The notes: a model not told the origin generated them from the sequence alone. A DNA stretch of 64,000 nt from Okeania sp034190295 (GCA_034190295.1 JAXHSW010000002.1:62001-126000); one strand, 5' to 3'; shown: positions 44,902 through 54,568, numbered from the stretch's first letter. Numbers and translations: made by a program.

Positions 44902-46422
44902 ATGCGTAAATCTAAATTAATCTTAGCTACAATTGTCTCATTATTTTTGGTTAATGAAGTTAGTATTAACCTCCATAGTAATGACATCAGCGAATTAATT
45001 AATACAGATACCTCCATTGCCTACGCAGGTAGAAGAGGTGGTGGTAGAAGTAGAAGTAGTTCTGGAAGTTCGAGTAGAAGTAGTTCTGGAAGTTCAAGTA
45101 GAAGTAGAAGTAGTTCCCCCAGTCGTAGTAGACCTATCCGTTCTCAATCAAAACCTCGTAACTCAAAACCCAAACCTACCAGAAATAATAGAGTTACACC
45201 GACCAATAACGCTCGCCCCACGACAAAACCAGTCCCCACATCCGGTAGTAATTCTCAGCGCAGTGGTTCATTTTCTCAACCAAGCAACAATACCAAACCA
45301 AACAATAATACTCGCCCCACTACCAATAACATCAACACTGGTGGACGGACTCGCAGTGGTTCATTTGCTCCAACTACAAAAAAACGTTACTCTGTGGAAC
45401 CTGCTACCGGACGACGTTATTATTTACGTCCAGGAACTCAAGAACGTTATTATCAGGAAGTAGGTACAGGGCGATTTTATTATGTACAACCAACAACCCA
45501 ACGACGTTATTACATGAATGTTGATAGTGGGCAACGTTATTTTATTGATAGTAGCGCTAGACGATATTATTACGAACAACCTGGTACAGATAGATTTTAT
45601 TATGTGCATCCAACTACGAGGGTGCGCTACTACTACCAACCTACTGTCCGCGAACAAGTTGTTTACAGCTACTACGATGGACCCGGAACAGTTTTAACAA
45701 TGTATCTCACTATACTTTTAATTGGAATTTTGCTGGTATGTCTTTTTTATGTTTTAATTATGGCGATCGCTCCTGCTTTTGGCGGTCGTCGAGAAGTATT
45801 GGTAGCTGAGGAAGATGAATATATAGAGGTTATTGAGGAGTCACCAGGATATGTGGAAGTTATTGAGGAGTCACCAGGATATATAGAGGTTATTGAGGAA
45901 ACATTGCCAGTGGCAACTATACCAGAAGATTTGGTTAATGATATTGTAACTGTGAGTAAGTTACAGGTGGCAATGGTTGCACCAGCAAATAATATTCAAT
46001 CTGACTTAGCAAGAATGAGTCAAGAGATTGATATTGACACCCCAGAAGGTAGGGTAGAATTATTATTGCAGTCAGCGATCGCTCTGCTGCAAACGGAGGA
46101 ATATTGGACTGATGTTGCTGCTAGTTCGGAAACTGTAGAGACTAGACAGGAAGCTGAAAGAATTTTTGAGCAGTTATCTTTTGCTGAGAGATGTAAGTTT
46201 GAGGTTAATACTGTTGATGATAATGCGGAAGTCGATAGTCATATTCTTGTGACTTTGTTGTTAGGAACGGAGGATGATTATCCTTTATTTGATGAAGTTA
46301 ATGATGGAGAAAGTTTAAAGCAAACGTTGAAAAAGTTAGGCAAAGTTACTCCAGATTATTTATTAGTATTTGAGTTACTTTGGAGTCCATTGGCAGAAAG
46401 CGATCGCCTGATATCCATCTGA
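44902..46422 (+). CDS. DUF1517-type protein with Arg/Ser-rich and Tyr-rich repeats
   Basis: A 506-residue protein. An N-terminal hydrophobic stretch (about 5-20) then AYAGRRGGGRSRSSSGSSSR, an Arg/Ser tract to about 75, typical of DUF1517 proteins after their signal peptide. Residues about 160-255 are repeats of RRYYLRPGTQERYYQEVGTG type rich in Tyr. A membrane helix follows at about 266-290 (YLTILLIGILLVCLFYVLIM). An acidic triple repeat VIEESPGY lies near 309-335. The C-terminal domain (LLQSAIALLQTEEYW, VTLLLGTEDDYPLF, LVFELLWSPLAESDRL) is DUF1517. Probably an envelope or thylakoid membrane protein of unknown role. AGGAGAAATC ahead of ATG is a usable ribosome site. Confidence 0.8.
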   Translation: MRKSKLILATIVSLFLVNEVSINLHSNDISELINTDTSIAYAGRRGGGRSRSSSGSSSRSSSGSSSRSRSSSPSRSRPIRSQSKPRNSKPKPTRNNRVTPTNNARPTTKPVPTSGSNSQRSGSFSQPSNNTKPNNNTRPTTNNINTGGRTRSGSFAPTTKKRYSVEPATGRRYYLRPGTQERYYQEVGTGRFYYVQPTTQRRYYMNVDSGQRYFIDSSARRYYYEQPGTDRFYYVHPTTRVRYYYQPTVREQVVYSYYDGPGTVLTMYLTILLIGILLVCLFYVLIMAIAPAFGGRREVLVAEEDEYIEVIEESPGYVEVIEESPGYIEVIEETLPVATIPEDLVNDIVTVSKLQVAMVAPANNIQSDLARMSQEIDIDTPEGRVELLLQSAIALLQTEEYWTDVAASSETVETRQEAERIFEQLSFAERCKFEVNTVDDNAEVDSHILVTLLLGTEDDYPLFDEVNDGESLKQTLKKLGKVTPDYLLVFELLWSPLAESDRLISI

Positions 46423-46520
46423 TAATAGCTGTTGGGAACTCCGGTTATAATTTTAATTTAACGGTAAGAGGAAAACAGCTAGCTTATAAACTATTCTCCT
46501 CTTTAATTTACAGCAGTTTT

Positions 46521-46600
46521 GTGGAATGGGCATCCCGTTGTGGAATGGGCATCCCGTTGTGGAATGGGCATCCCGTTGTGGAATGGGCATCTTGCCCGTT
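46521..46600. repeat. Four tandem 19-bp repeats
   Basis: GTGGAATGGGCATCCCGTT repeats at 19-bp spacing from 46521, the last merging into GGGCATCTTGCCCGTT. The downstream text to about 46655 is the inverse of 12355-12425. Confidence 0.85.
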
Positions 46601-46783
46601 TATATTTTCCCGTTCCTGATATTTTCACTCCTTGGCAGGGACAGACAGGATGCTTGCCCCCACTTACCACTTATATTCCCTTTCGCCCCTCAAAAATGCC
46701 GTTTTCTAGTGGATGAAGTAAATCTTGGGAGTAGGGAAGAGGGAAGAGGGGATATTAATATTGAACTGTACCTCATCATCTTA

Positions 46784-46877
46784 CAGGACTTACGCAAATT
46801 CTTAGACAATACACTATCCGTAGGGGGGCGAATGCCATTCGCCCCTACTAGATATGGCGCTTGGTGCGTAAGTCCCG
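46784..46877. mobile_element. Miniature element, CAGGACTTACGCA family
   Basis: A 94-bp copy with ends CAGGACTTACGCA and TGCGTAAGTCCCG, flanked by ATCTTA on both sides (perfect 6 bp). The interior has GGGGCGAATGCCATTCGCCC, a strong internal palindrome. Non-coding. Confidence 0.85.
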
Positions 46878-46966
46878 ATCTTAAAAAGTGCTGTAAGTTT
46901 AATTTTAGATGTATCAACTAAATTGAGATACTGATAACTGATAACTGATAACTGAAATAACCCCTA

Positions 46967-49012
46967 CTATTCATCCTCATAAAAACGATAAAAAAGATAT
47001 TCATTTTTAAAACCATGTTTATCTGAGACGTGATGAATTAACCCACGGTCAATTAATAATTGACCAATTGAAATTGCCTCTTTTAAATTTGAATTTTGAG
47101 TCCTCATTAACCATTTTACTGCCTCAGAACCAACAAAGCAATTTGAGTAAGTACCCCATCGATGTCGGCGGTCTTTTACTGTTACTCCATGAGAACCACG
47201 CATTTCCTTAATCAAGGTATCTATATCTATATTTTTATGAATTTCACTCTCTATATAATCTATGGTTGAAGCAGTTGAATTATTCTCTTCATCCAGCTCT
47301 AAATCGGAAATTTTGCTTTCCAGTTTATGTACAAAACTATCAGGATAATAAAGTTCTACAGGTTGGGGGGTATTTTTCCGCATCCAAATCCGAATCATTT
47401 GCTCTATTTCTGGAGATTTTAAATGTAAATCTCGCTGAGGAAAAGGAATTTCAACCCCATATTTTCTGAGACTTGCTTCAATGCGATAATTGAGTTGGCT
47501 TTTGAGCCTATTTTTTTTCTTAGGTTCTCTAGTCCAAACAAGTAAATCAAAGTTTAGAGAGCTATCGCCAAATTCTTGAAACCAAACTTCTGGCGATGGA
47601 TGTAATAATACTTCTGGATGGCTTTTAGCTACTTCTAAAATAGCTTTTCTAACCGACTTAATTTCAGAACCATAAGCAACTCCTGTGGATACTTTTACCC
47701 GAGAAATTGGGTTGTCATGACTCCAGTTTAAAACTTCATTTTCTAGAAAACGAGAGTTAGGAACAATTAAAGAAATTTGGTCTAAAGTAGTAATGTAAGT
47801 ACTGCGTAAACCAATCCGCTTAACAGTACCTTCTAGATCGCCCACTTCAATAAAATCCCCCACTTGAATAGGTCGCTCAAAAATTAGAATAATGCCACTT
47901 ATAAAATTGTTAGCAATATTCTGTAGACCAAAACCTATACCTACACCAAGGACACTAGCAATAATTGCCAAAGAACTGACATCTACACCCCAAAATTGCA
48001 GAATAATAAGTAGGCCCAAGAAAATCAAGCCATATTGAACTAAGAAACTAATTGTATCTTGAACGCTCTGCTCTGCTCCTGTTAATCCAATAATTTTAGT
48101 TCTGAAGATTTTAATAAAAGATCCGACTCCTTTCCACATTGCAATGGTTAATCCGACTAAAAGCATTAAGTCTAAAATGGAAAAACCTTTGTTACCTAGA
48201 TTAAAAATAGAAGAAGTAAAGCTCTCTATTAAAATATTTAATACTTGATTACGATAGTTGCGAATTAATGGTATTAAATCGGTTATATAGAGGGCAACTA
48301 CTATCCAGACTATGACTCTAACAGCAATTCCAGTTAATGGCAAAAGTGTAGGTAAATAATTGACAAGTTGAGGATATCTTTTCTCAAAGAAATTGCTGAT
48401 TTTGAATTCAAAAAACCGATAAGATAACTCTAGAGCTAAGGCAGCTACAATTAGAATAATACTGATGACTAATACTTTGAAAATATAACGTGGCTGACGT
48501 TCTGTTTGAGCTAACTCCAAAGCTTCTTCAATTTTATATTTCCAGATTACTGCTTGCTCTTCTATCTTCATTCTTCCTTTGACATCTGTCGCAGTTACTG
48601 TGAGTAGATAGTTACTATTAACACGCAGAATTGTTTCTTGATTTTGCTGGTCTATATCTACCTCTATAGATTCACCTGAATTTAAGAGATTTTCTAATTT
48701 TGAACTGATGATTTCAGCCCGTTTAGTAGATGTCAAATTTTCCTCATTATTACCTGTTACTTGAAATAAAATTTGACCATTTAGTTCTACTGGAGCTGTT
48801 TTAAAAATCTTGTTAGTAGATTGCCCCCAAGCTGGTACTATGAAAAATAATAAAGGTAACAAACAAGCAATTATTAATATTTTGAAAATCTTTTTTGTAG
48901 CTGTTTTTCTCCGTAGTGGAAAAATCCTCATGTTATTAATTGCTAGAGAGCGATTTGTTTGTTCGCCTCTTGCCAGTTTTTTCAACTTTAGCCACAAATA
49001 TTCATACCACAT
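46967..49012 (-). CDS. MscS-type mechanosensitive channel with C-terminal DEP domain
   Basis: A 681-residue membrane protein. A hydrophobic signal-like segment (IFKILIIACLLPLLFFIVPA) leads a periplasmic domain of about 100 residues. Several membrane helices follow, ending in the MscS pore and beta domain (LAIIASVLGVGIGFGLQNIA, IFERPIQVGDFIEVGDLEGT, VKRIGLRSTYITTLD). After the MscS cytosolic domain, about the last 85 residues form a DEP domain (TVKDRRHRWGTYSNCFVGSE, AVKWLMR, EAISIGQLLIDRGLIHHVSD). DEP domains act in membrane or partner binding in signalling proteins and are rare on ion channels. Start choice: ATG at 49012 after GAGGG; a TTG at 49033 and an ATG at 48931, which would put the signal peptide at the N-terminus, are alternatives. 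Confidence 0.88.
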   Translation of the reverse strand: MWYEYLWLKLKKLARGEQTNRSLAINNMRIFPLRRKTATKKIFKILIIACLLPLLFFIVPAWGQSTNKIFKTAPVELNGQILFQVTGNNEENLTSTKRAEIISSKLENLLNSGESIEVDIDQQNQETILRVNSNYLLTVTATDVKGRMKIEEQAVIWKYKIEEALELAQTERQPRYIFKVLVISIILIVAALALELSYRFFEFKISNFFEKRYPQLVNYLPTLLPLTGIAVRVIVWIVVALYITDLIPLIRNYRNQVLNILIESFTSSIFNLGNKGFSILDLMLLVGLTIAMWKGVGSFIKIFRTKIIGLTGAEQSVQDTISFLVQYGLIFLGLLIILQFWGVDVSSLAIIASVLGVGIGFGLQNIANNFISGIILIFERPIQVGDFIEVGDLEGTVKRIGLRSTYITTLDQISLIVPNSRFLENEVLNWSHDNPISRVKVSTGVAYGSEIKSVRKAILEVAKSHPEVLLHPSPEVWFQEFGDSSLNFDLLVWTREPKKKNRLKSQLNYRIEASLRKYGVEIPFPQRDLHLKSPEIEQMIRIWMRKNTPQPVELYYPDSFVHKLESKISDLELDEENNSTASTIDYIESEIHKNIDIDTLIKEMRGSHGVTVKDRRHRWGTYSNCFVGSEAVKWLMRTQNSNLKEAISIGQLLIDRGLIHHVSDKHGFKNEYLFYRFYEDE

Positions 49013-49033
49013 AGCCACCCTCGAAAACCTCAA

Positions 49034-49540
49034 TGAACATTTAATTATCGACTGATTTGTTGTGGAAAAATTGACGCACTAAATTTGTTAACTTATTGGT
49101 ACTCTCATCTTACTCCTAAACTTTTTTCTAGCAGATTTAAGTTTTTTGATTAGGACTTACGATTTTTTTTAATTTTAATATGAAATACTCAAAATTATGT
49201 TATGTACCACTCTCCTTAATCTCCCTTACTAATTATTGATTTTTTGACATAAAGGCAACTTATGCAATACGTTATAGTTTGAGTTTACTATAATATATAT
49301 CGGCGTTGGTGATTTTAGGTATGATATCTGTCCGGATCGGAGCGCGATAGAACTCCGTGACCCTTACGCGACCAAAAAACTTTCTCCTTATACTCGGGGT
49401 TTCTTCTTCTTTCTTCCCCTCCACGGTCGAGGCCCGCGGGTGGGTTCTCCACGGTCGGGGTTAGGGGTGTTGACTCCTGAGGACTGAGGACTGAGGACTG
49501 AGGACTGAGGACTGAGGACTGAGGACTGAGGACTAAGTAA
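49034..49540. other. Spacer with half of a GGCGTTGGT-family element
   Basis: TCGGCGTTGGTGATTTTAGG at 49300-49319, followed by GTATGAT, matches the left side of the family at 7583 and 14583, and the text after it (GATAGAACTCCGTGACCC, AACTTTCTCC) is inverse to 7700-7760. No right end was found. A GACTGAG heptamer run lies at about 49480-49535. No gene recognised. Confidence 0.55.
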
Positions 49541-50611
49541 TTATGAGTAATCATTCAATAATTTATCGACTAAATTTGCTAATCTTTTAGCACTATCATT
49601 TACTGCTAATTTTTCCGAACCCTGATTCATTTTTTCCAATTTTTCTGGTGAATTTAATAACTCTAAAACTACTGTTTGAAGTTTTTCAGAAGTTAATTCT
49701 GATTGAGAAAAAACTATTGCTGCTCCCCGATTAGCAAATACATTAGCATTATAAACTTGATGATTATCAGCAGCATAAGGATAAGGAATTAAAATAGATG
49801 GTGTATGAGTAACTGCTAACTCTGTTAAAGTACCCGCTCCTGCTCTACCGATCGCTAAATTTGCCCGCTGAAATAAACCAGCCATGTTATGATAAAATGT
49901 CATGGGAAAATATTGGGGATGTTCCACACTAAAAGCATCTCGGTCATTCTCCCCAGTTTGGTGAATAATCCAAGCACCAGCATCAACCCATGCAGGAACA
50001 CATTCTCTCACTAATTGATTAACCGACACTGCTCCTTGAGAACCCCCAACAACTGCAATGACAGGGACATTCTCTGGAATAGGTATATCTAACACTTGGG
50101 GAGACAAAAATTGCTCTCTGACAGGAGTACCTACATAAACCGTCTTGCCATTAGGGAGATATTTTGCTCCTTCCTCAAAACCCACTGCCACTACATTACA
50201 TAAACGACTAAACCAACGTGTCACCTTCCCAGGCAAAACATTAGACTCATGGAGAATAACTGGTAAACCCAGGGAACGAGCAGCAATAATGGCCGGAGCA
50301 GCAATATAACCGCCAGTTGTCAACAATCCTTGAAAGTTTCCCTGCTTAAGTATATGTCTTACCTTTAGAATAGAGCCAATAAGTCCACTCAAAATTTTTA
50401 AAGTCCCCAGGCCCAATTTCTGCTGAAAACCTTCAACTGATATAGTATGGAGAGGATACTGGGATGGCACTAACTTAGTTTCTAGACGATTAGGTACTCC
50501 TAACCATTCGATCTGATAATCCTTTAATTCATTAGCAGTAGCGATCGCTGGAAATAAATGTCCGCCAGTGCCACTGGCCGCGATTAACAATTTAATTGGT
50601 GTATTGGTCAT
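49541..50611 (-). CDS. murG: MurG, lipid II-forming GlcNAc transferase
   Basis: A 356-residue peripheral membrane glycosyltransferase that moves GlcNAc from UDP-GlcNAc to lipid I, forming lipid II in peptidoglycan synthesis. Hallmarks: the N-terminal Gly-rich loop ASGTGGHLFPAIATA (first domain), the TTGGYIAAPAIIAA segment, HESNVLPGKVTRW, the second loop AVVGGSQGAVSVN, and the donor-site GRAGAGTLTELA. Length is normal. No other mur genes adjoin it. The start codon, like that of the Nudix gene, lies at the end of a GATAACT repeat on the coding strand (GATAACTGAAATGACC), so the upstream region is repeat-derived and has no Shine-Dalgarno. Confidence 0.95.
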   Translation of the reverse strand: MTNTPIKLLIAASGTGGHLFPAIATANELKDYQIEWLGVPNRLETKLVPSQYPLHTISVEGFQQKLGLGTLKILSGLIGSILKVRHILKQGNFQGLLTTGGYIAAPAIIAARSLGLPVILHESNVLPGKVTRWFSRLCNVVAVGFEEGAKYLPNGKTVYVGTPVREQFLSPQVLDIPIPENVPVIAVVGGSQGAVSVNQLVRECVPAWVDAGAWIIHQTGENDRDAFSVEHPQYFPMTFYHNMAGLFQRANLAIGRAGAGTLTELAVTHTPSILIPYPYAADNHQVYNANVFANRGAAIVFSQSELTSEKLQTVVLELLNSPEKLEKMNQGSEKLAVNDSAKRLANLVDKLLNDYS

Positions 50612-50637
50612 TTCAGTTATCAGTTATCAGTTATCAG
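50612..50637 (-). repeat. GATAACT repeat at the murG start codon
   Basis: Three GATAACT heptamers on the minus strand join GAAATGACC, in which ATG is the murG start. It matches the arrangement at the Nudix gene (12150-12190). Confidence 0.8.
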
Positions 50638-51272
50638 TACTAGCTGTTTGCGCAGCATGACAAAGGTCAAGCAAAGTGCTTGAAACCTGGAATATTCCCT
50701 TTCTCTTGGTCAAGGTTTCTTTCTCCTTGGTATAACAATAGACTTCTTTGAGAAGTCAGGGAATAGAGAGATGAAATTGTTTATTTCATAGTCTTGAATT
50801 GATTTAATTAACACTTTTGCAAGAGGTCTAATCAAATAAGTCAAAAATCTCAAATCAAAAGGCCATAGTGCCGCTACACGGAAGTTAAAAGTCAAAAATT
50901 AAAAGTCAAAAGTATTGATTGGTAAGGCTTTTAGGATGTTGTAACTGGTTAGTTATTTCTGCCATCCTGCAATAGTAATAAAAATTGATAATTTGTGTAT
51001 TGTAAATTATCTAACTTTCAGTTTTGCAGAAGGTCTAATATTTTATAATCAGTCCTTAAAGCAGTAACATTAGGCCAAAATCAAACTCATGGCCATTTGA
51101 AGCAGACTTTGAAAGGGGGGAAGCAGAAGGTCTAATTGCTTATGGATAGTCAACGACCAGCCACTTTGTGTCTTATCGCTCCAAACAATTTTCAGCACCC
51201 CCGTTGACGGTGGGGGGTTTAATACCCCACAGAAAAGATAATTCCATATCTAACAACTTTTATAAGTTAAAA
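50638..51272. other. Spacer between divergent genes
   Basis: AGAAGGTCTAAT-like text recurs at about 50821, 51028 and 51127, and the inverse GGGTATTAAACCC element lies at 51215-51227. An in-frame start upstream (51168) would add repeat-like text to the next protein and was not used. No gene recognised. Confidence 0.4.
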
Positions 51273-52115
51273 ATGATTATTTCTAAAATTATATTTCGTT
51301 CCCAAAGCAAATTTTTGATTAAATTTCAGAAATTATCAACAACATTATTTAGTTCTTTATTACTGGGTTTAACTGTTTCTTCTGGAATAGTTTTATCTCC
51401 TAATTTGACTTTAGCTCAAGATCGAGATAAAACCCCTGATGAACTGACAGATATTTTGAAAAAAATCGATCGAGCTGCCAGTCGTCAAGACTTAGAAGAT
51501 GTAATGGATTTCTATAGTAATGATTTTACTAACTCTGATGGTTTAAATCGGGAAAATTTGTCAGAAGCTTTATCTAAATTCTGGCAACTTTATCAATCAG
51601 TTGAATATCGTACCGAAGTTAAATCCTGGGAAACAGATGGCGATGCAATTGTGGCTGAAACTGTTACTTACATTACTGGTATTCAGGAAATGAACGACAG
51701 AAATATAAGATTAAAGTCTACGATTACTTCTCAACAACGTTATGAAGATCAGAAAATTGTTGAACAAGAAATTTTAGCCGAGCGTAATCAACTGACATCA
51801 GGCAAAAATCCACCTACTATTAATGTCAATTTACCAGAAGAAGTAGAAGTAGGTGAAAAGTATAACTTTGATGTGATTGTTGCAGAACCTTTAGGCGAAC
51901 AAATTATGATAGGAGCTGCTTGGAAAGAACCAATTAATGAAAATTCTTATAATTTTGAGTCTGCTAATTTTAAATTAGAACTATTGCCTTCTGGGGGGAT
52001 TTTTAAAATTGGTGAAGCTACAGAAAATTCTGAGGATCGATGGTTATCAGCAGTTTTGATGCGAAAAGGAGGTATTACTATTAGTACCTATCGTTTAAAA
52101 GTTTTGGATAAGTGA
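51273..52115 (+). CDS. Exported NTF2-like (SnoaL-type) protein
   Basis: A 280-residue protein with a signal peptide (about residues 17-48, LSTTLFSSLLLGLTVSSGIV, ending LTLAQ). Residues about 55-160 resemble an NTF2/SnoaL-like domain (ILKKIDRAASRQDLEDVMDF, YSNDFTNSDGLNRENLSEAL). The rest (about 165-280) is a beta-rich domain of unknown type. The fold family binds small ligands in a cone-shaped pocket, but no catalytic residues are evident. Location is periplasm or lumen. The start was chosen as the ATG giving a normal-length signal peptide. Confidence 0.75.
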   Translation: MIISKIIFRSQSKFLIKFQKLSTTLFSSLLLGLTVSSGIVLSPNLTLAQDRDKTPDELTDILKKIDRAASRQDLEDVMDFYSNDFTNSDGLNRENLSEALSKFWQLYQSVEYRTEVKSWETDGDAIVAETVTYITGIQEMNDRNIRLKSTITSQQRYEDQKIVEQEILAERNQLTSGKNPPTINVNLPEEVEVGEKYNFDVIVAEPLGEQIMIGAAWKEPINENSYNFESANFKLELLPSGGIFKIGEATENSEDRWLSAVLMRKGGITISTYRLKVLDK

Positions 52116-52530
52116 TGATTTATCTCAGGAGTCAGGAGTCCGGAGTCAACCCACCCCTAACCCCGACCGTGGAGAACCCACCCCTAACCCCGACCGTGGA
52201 GAACCCACCCCTAACCCCTCCCTGGAGGGGAATAAAGAAGAATAAAGAATAAAGAAGTAAAGAATAAAGAGGAGGAAAAGGAGAAAGTTTTTTGGTCGCG
52301 GAGCGCGGAACGGAGTTCTATCGCTAATTATCCGGACATCGTATAACTTGGCTTTATATAGCAATCCTAAACGATTTGTGATGATTTTTATAATAGTTAA
52401 GATTGACGAAAAATCTTAAAAATTCTGAATCCTAACTCCTGAGTACTGACTCCTAACAACCACAGAAATATTACAATTAAAAATAGTATAAATAATTAAA
52501 TCAAACTGGTAAATTTATAGAATAGTAAAT
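52116..52530. repeat. Repeat-rich spacer
   Basis: Three CCACCCCTAACCCC units at 52150-52222, an AATAAAGAAG run, GGAGAAAGTTTTTTGG, and a solo right end of the TATCATG family (GCTAATTATCCGGACATCG near 52325). An AT-rich region with TATAAT-like sites precedes the next gene. No gene recognised. Confidence 0.5.
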
Positions 52531-53304
52531 ATGATTTCTGTTGAGAATAAAATAGTCTTAATTACAGGTGCTAGTAGTGGTATTGGAGAGTCTTGTGCCA
52601 ATGTATTTGCTCAAGCAGGTGCAAATCTAATTTTGGCTGCTCGTCGCCAAGAAAAACTAGAAAAACTTGCTGATGAATTAACTAAAAAATTTCAGTGTAA
52701 AACTTATTTATTAAAGCTAGATGTACGCGATCGCTCATCAGTAGAATCAGCAATAAATTCTTTGCCTGACTCTTGGAAAAGTATTGAGATTTTGATTAAT
52801 AATGCTGGTTTAAGTCGTGGTTTAGAGAAACTCCATGTTGGGGACTTCAACGATTGGGAAGAAATGATTGATACTAATGTTAAAGGATTACTATACATGA
52901 CTCGCTATGTGGTGCCAGGAATGGTTAATCGCGGGGAGGGTCATGTAGTTAATATTGGTTCTATTGCTGGTCGTGGTGCTTATCCTGGAGGTAATGTTTA
53001 TTGTGCTTCTAAGGCTGCCGTTAGAGCAATTTCTGAGGGGTTAAAACAGGATTTATTAGGAACTCCCGTGCGAGTAACTGAGATTCAACCCGGTTTAGTA
53101 GAGACAGAATTTAGCGATGTCCGATTCCATGGGGACACAGAAAAAGCTAAGAATGTTTACAAAGACTTGACACCATTAACCGGAGATGATATAGCAGATT
53201 TGGTATTTTTCTGCGTTACGCGATCGCCCCATGTCAATATCAGCGAACTATTGGTAGTACCTACAGATCAGGCTAATGCAACTATGGTTCATCGACATGA
53301 ATAG
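52531..53304 (+). CDS. SDR-family NAD(P)-dependent oxidoreductase (YdfG-like)
   Basis: A 257-residue classical short-chain dehydrogenase. The dinucleotide-binding TGASSGIGES lies at about 11-20, followed by LAARRQEK with Arg residues suited to NADP(H), then LDVRDRSS, NNAG (about 90) and the catalytic Ser-Tyr-Lys set (GSIAGRGAYPGGNVYCASKA). The text GSIAGRGAYPGGNVY and the PGLVETEFSDVRF loop match the YdfG/NADP-dependent 3-hydroxy acid dehydrogenase and malonic-semialdehyde-reductase subfamily; the substrate remains uncertain. The transcript would run into the 123-bp terminator-like array starting about 85 bp after the stop. Confidence 0.9.
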   Translation: MISVENKIVLITGASSGIGESCANVFAQAGANLILAARRQEKLEKLADELTKKFQCKTYLLKLDVRDRSSVESAINSLPDSWKSIEILINNAGLSRGLEKLHVGDFNDWEEMIDTNVKGLLYMTRYVVPGMVNRGEGHVVNIGSIAGRGAYPGGNVYCASKAAVRAISEGLKQDLLGTPVRVTEIQPGLVETEFSDVRFHGDTEKAKNVYKDLTPLTGDDIADLVFFCVTRSPHVNISELLVVPTDQANATMVHRHE

Positions 53305-53388
53305 GAAAAAAAGTTAAAATTTTTCTGAATTTTCCAGAATACTTCAATTACCTGGAGAAAGATCGATTATATGCACCCTGATGGATAA

Positions 53389-53420
53389 CCTTCGCCGTAA
53401 TTGGTGGAGGTTTTTTTTTG
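53389..53420 (+). terminator. First terminator hairpin, end of the SDR transcript
   Basis: Stem CCTTCGCC/GGTGGAGG, loop GTAATT, then nine T. It is the first of the array and the only one with a diverged 5' flank (GAGAAAGATCGATTATATGC), which fits an ancestral terminator of the SDR gene that was later amplified. Confidence 0.75.
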
Positions 53421-53549
53421 AAACTAAAACAAGAGAAAATCAAATTAATAATTCCCGGATTAACTATAGGAGTATGGGAAAAAGAAATAGTAGATGCACC
53501 CTGATAGATAACCTTCGCCGTAATTGGTGGAGGTTTTTTTTGACGCTAA

Positions 53550-53641
53550 CAGGACTTACACAAATTAACCTTGAAAACGCCATATGTAGGGGTAAATTGC
53601 ATTCCTACTCACTCAATAAGCGTGTCTGTGCGTAAGTCCTG
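53550..53641. mobile_element. Miniature element inserted in the tandem array
   Basis: A 92-bp CAGGACTTAC element splits one array unit: spacing between neighbouring hairpins is 219 bp instead of about 123-125. Flanks are GCTAA (left) and ACTAA (right), a 5-bp duplication with one difference. It shows that the element inserted after the array formed. Confidence 0.9.
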
Positions 53642-53883
53642 ACTAAAACAAGAGAAAATTAAATTGATAATTGCCGGATTAAGTATTGGAATATGGGAAA
53701 AAGAAATGGTAGATGCACCCTGATAGATAACCTTCGCCGTAATTGGTGGAGGTTTTTTTTGCACTAAAACAAGAGAAAATTAAATTGATAATTGCCGGAT
53801 TAAGTATTGGAATATGGGAAAAAGAAATGGTAGATGCACCCTGATAGATAACCTTCGCCGTAATTGGTGGAGGTTTTTTTTGC

Positions 53884-53983
53884 NNNNNNNNNNNNNNNNN
53901 NNNNNNNNNNNNNNNNNNNNNNNNNNNNNNNNNNNNNNNNNNNNNNNNNNNNNNNNNNNNNNNNNNNNNNNNNNNNNNNNNNN
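53884..53983. other. Assembly gap (100 N)
   Basis: A placeholder gap inside the 123-bp array; array copy number is therefore a minimum. Confidence 0.98.
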
Positions 53984-54156
53984 ACTAAAACAAGAGAAAA
54001 TTAAATTAATTGATAATTGCCGGATTAAGTATAGAAATATGGGAAAAAGAAATGGTAGATGCACCCTGATAGATAACCTTCGCCGTAATTGGTGGAGGTT
54101 TTTTTTGCACTAAAACAAGAGAAAATTAAATTAATTGATAATTGCCGGATTAAGTA

Positions 54157-54256
54157 NNNNNNNNNNNNNNNNNNNNNNNNNNNNNNNNNNNNNNNNNNNN
54201 NNNNNNNNNNNNNNNNNNNNNNNNNNNNNNNNNNNNNNNNNNNNNNNNNNNNNNNN
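54157..54256. other. Assembly gap (100 N)
   Basis: Second placeholder gap inside the 123-bp array. Confidence 0.98.
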
Positions 54257-54568
54257 TAGAAATATGGGAAAAAGAAATGGTAGATGCACCCTGATAGATA
54301 ACCTTCGCCGTAATTGGTGGAGGTTTTTTTTTTGAAACTAAAACAATAGAAAATTAAATTGAGAATGCCCGGATTAAGTATAGAAATATGGGAAAAAGAA
54401 ATGGTAGATGCACCCTGATAGATAGCCTTCGCCGTAATTGGTGGAGGTTTTTTTTTGAAACTAAAACAATAGAAAATTAAATTGAGAATGCCCGGATTAA
54501 GTATAGAAATATGGGAAAAAGAAATGGTAGATGCACCCTGATAGATAGCCTTCGCCGTAATTGGTGGA

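Noticed and set aside
46380..46921. Several overlapping plus-strand frames after the DUF1517 gene
   Set aside because: They consist of the 19-bp tandem repeat and dispersed GC-richer repeat text; no domain or ribosome site.
50710..50895. 61-codon minus-strand frame upstream of murG
   Set aside because: No ribosome site, no domain, and it lies in repeat-bearing spacer; chance is the simplest explanation.
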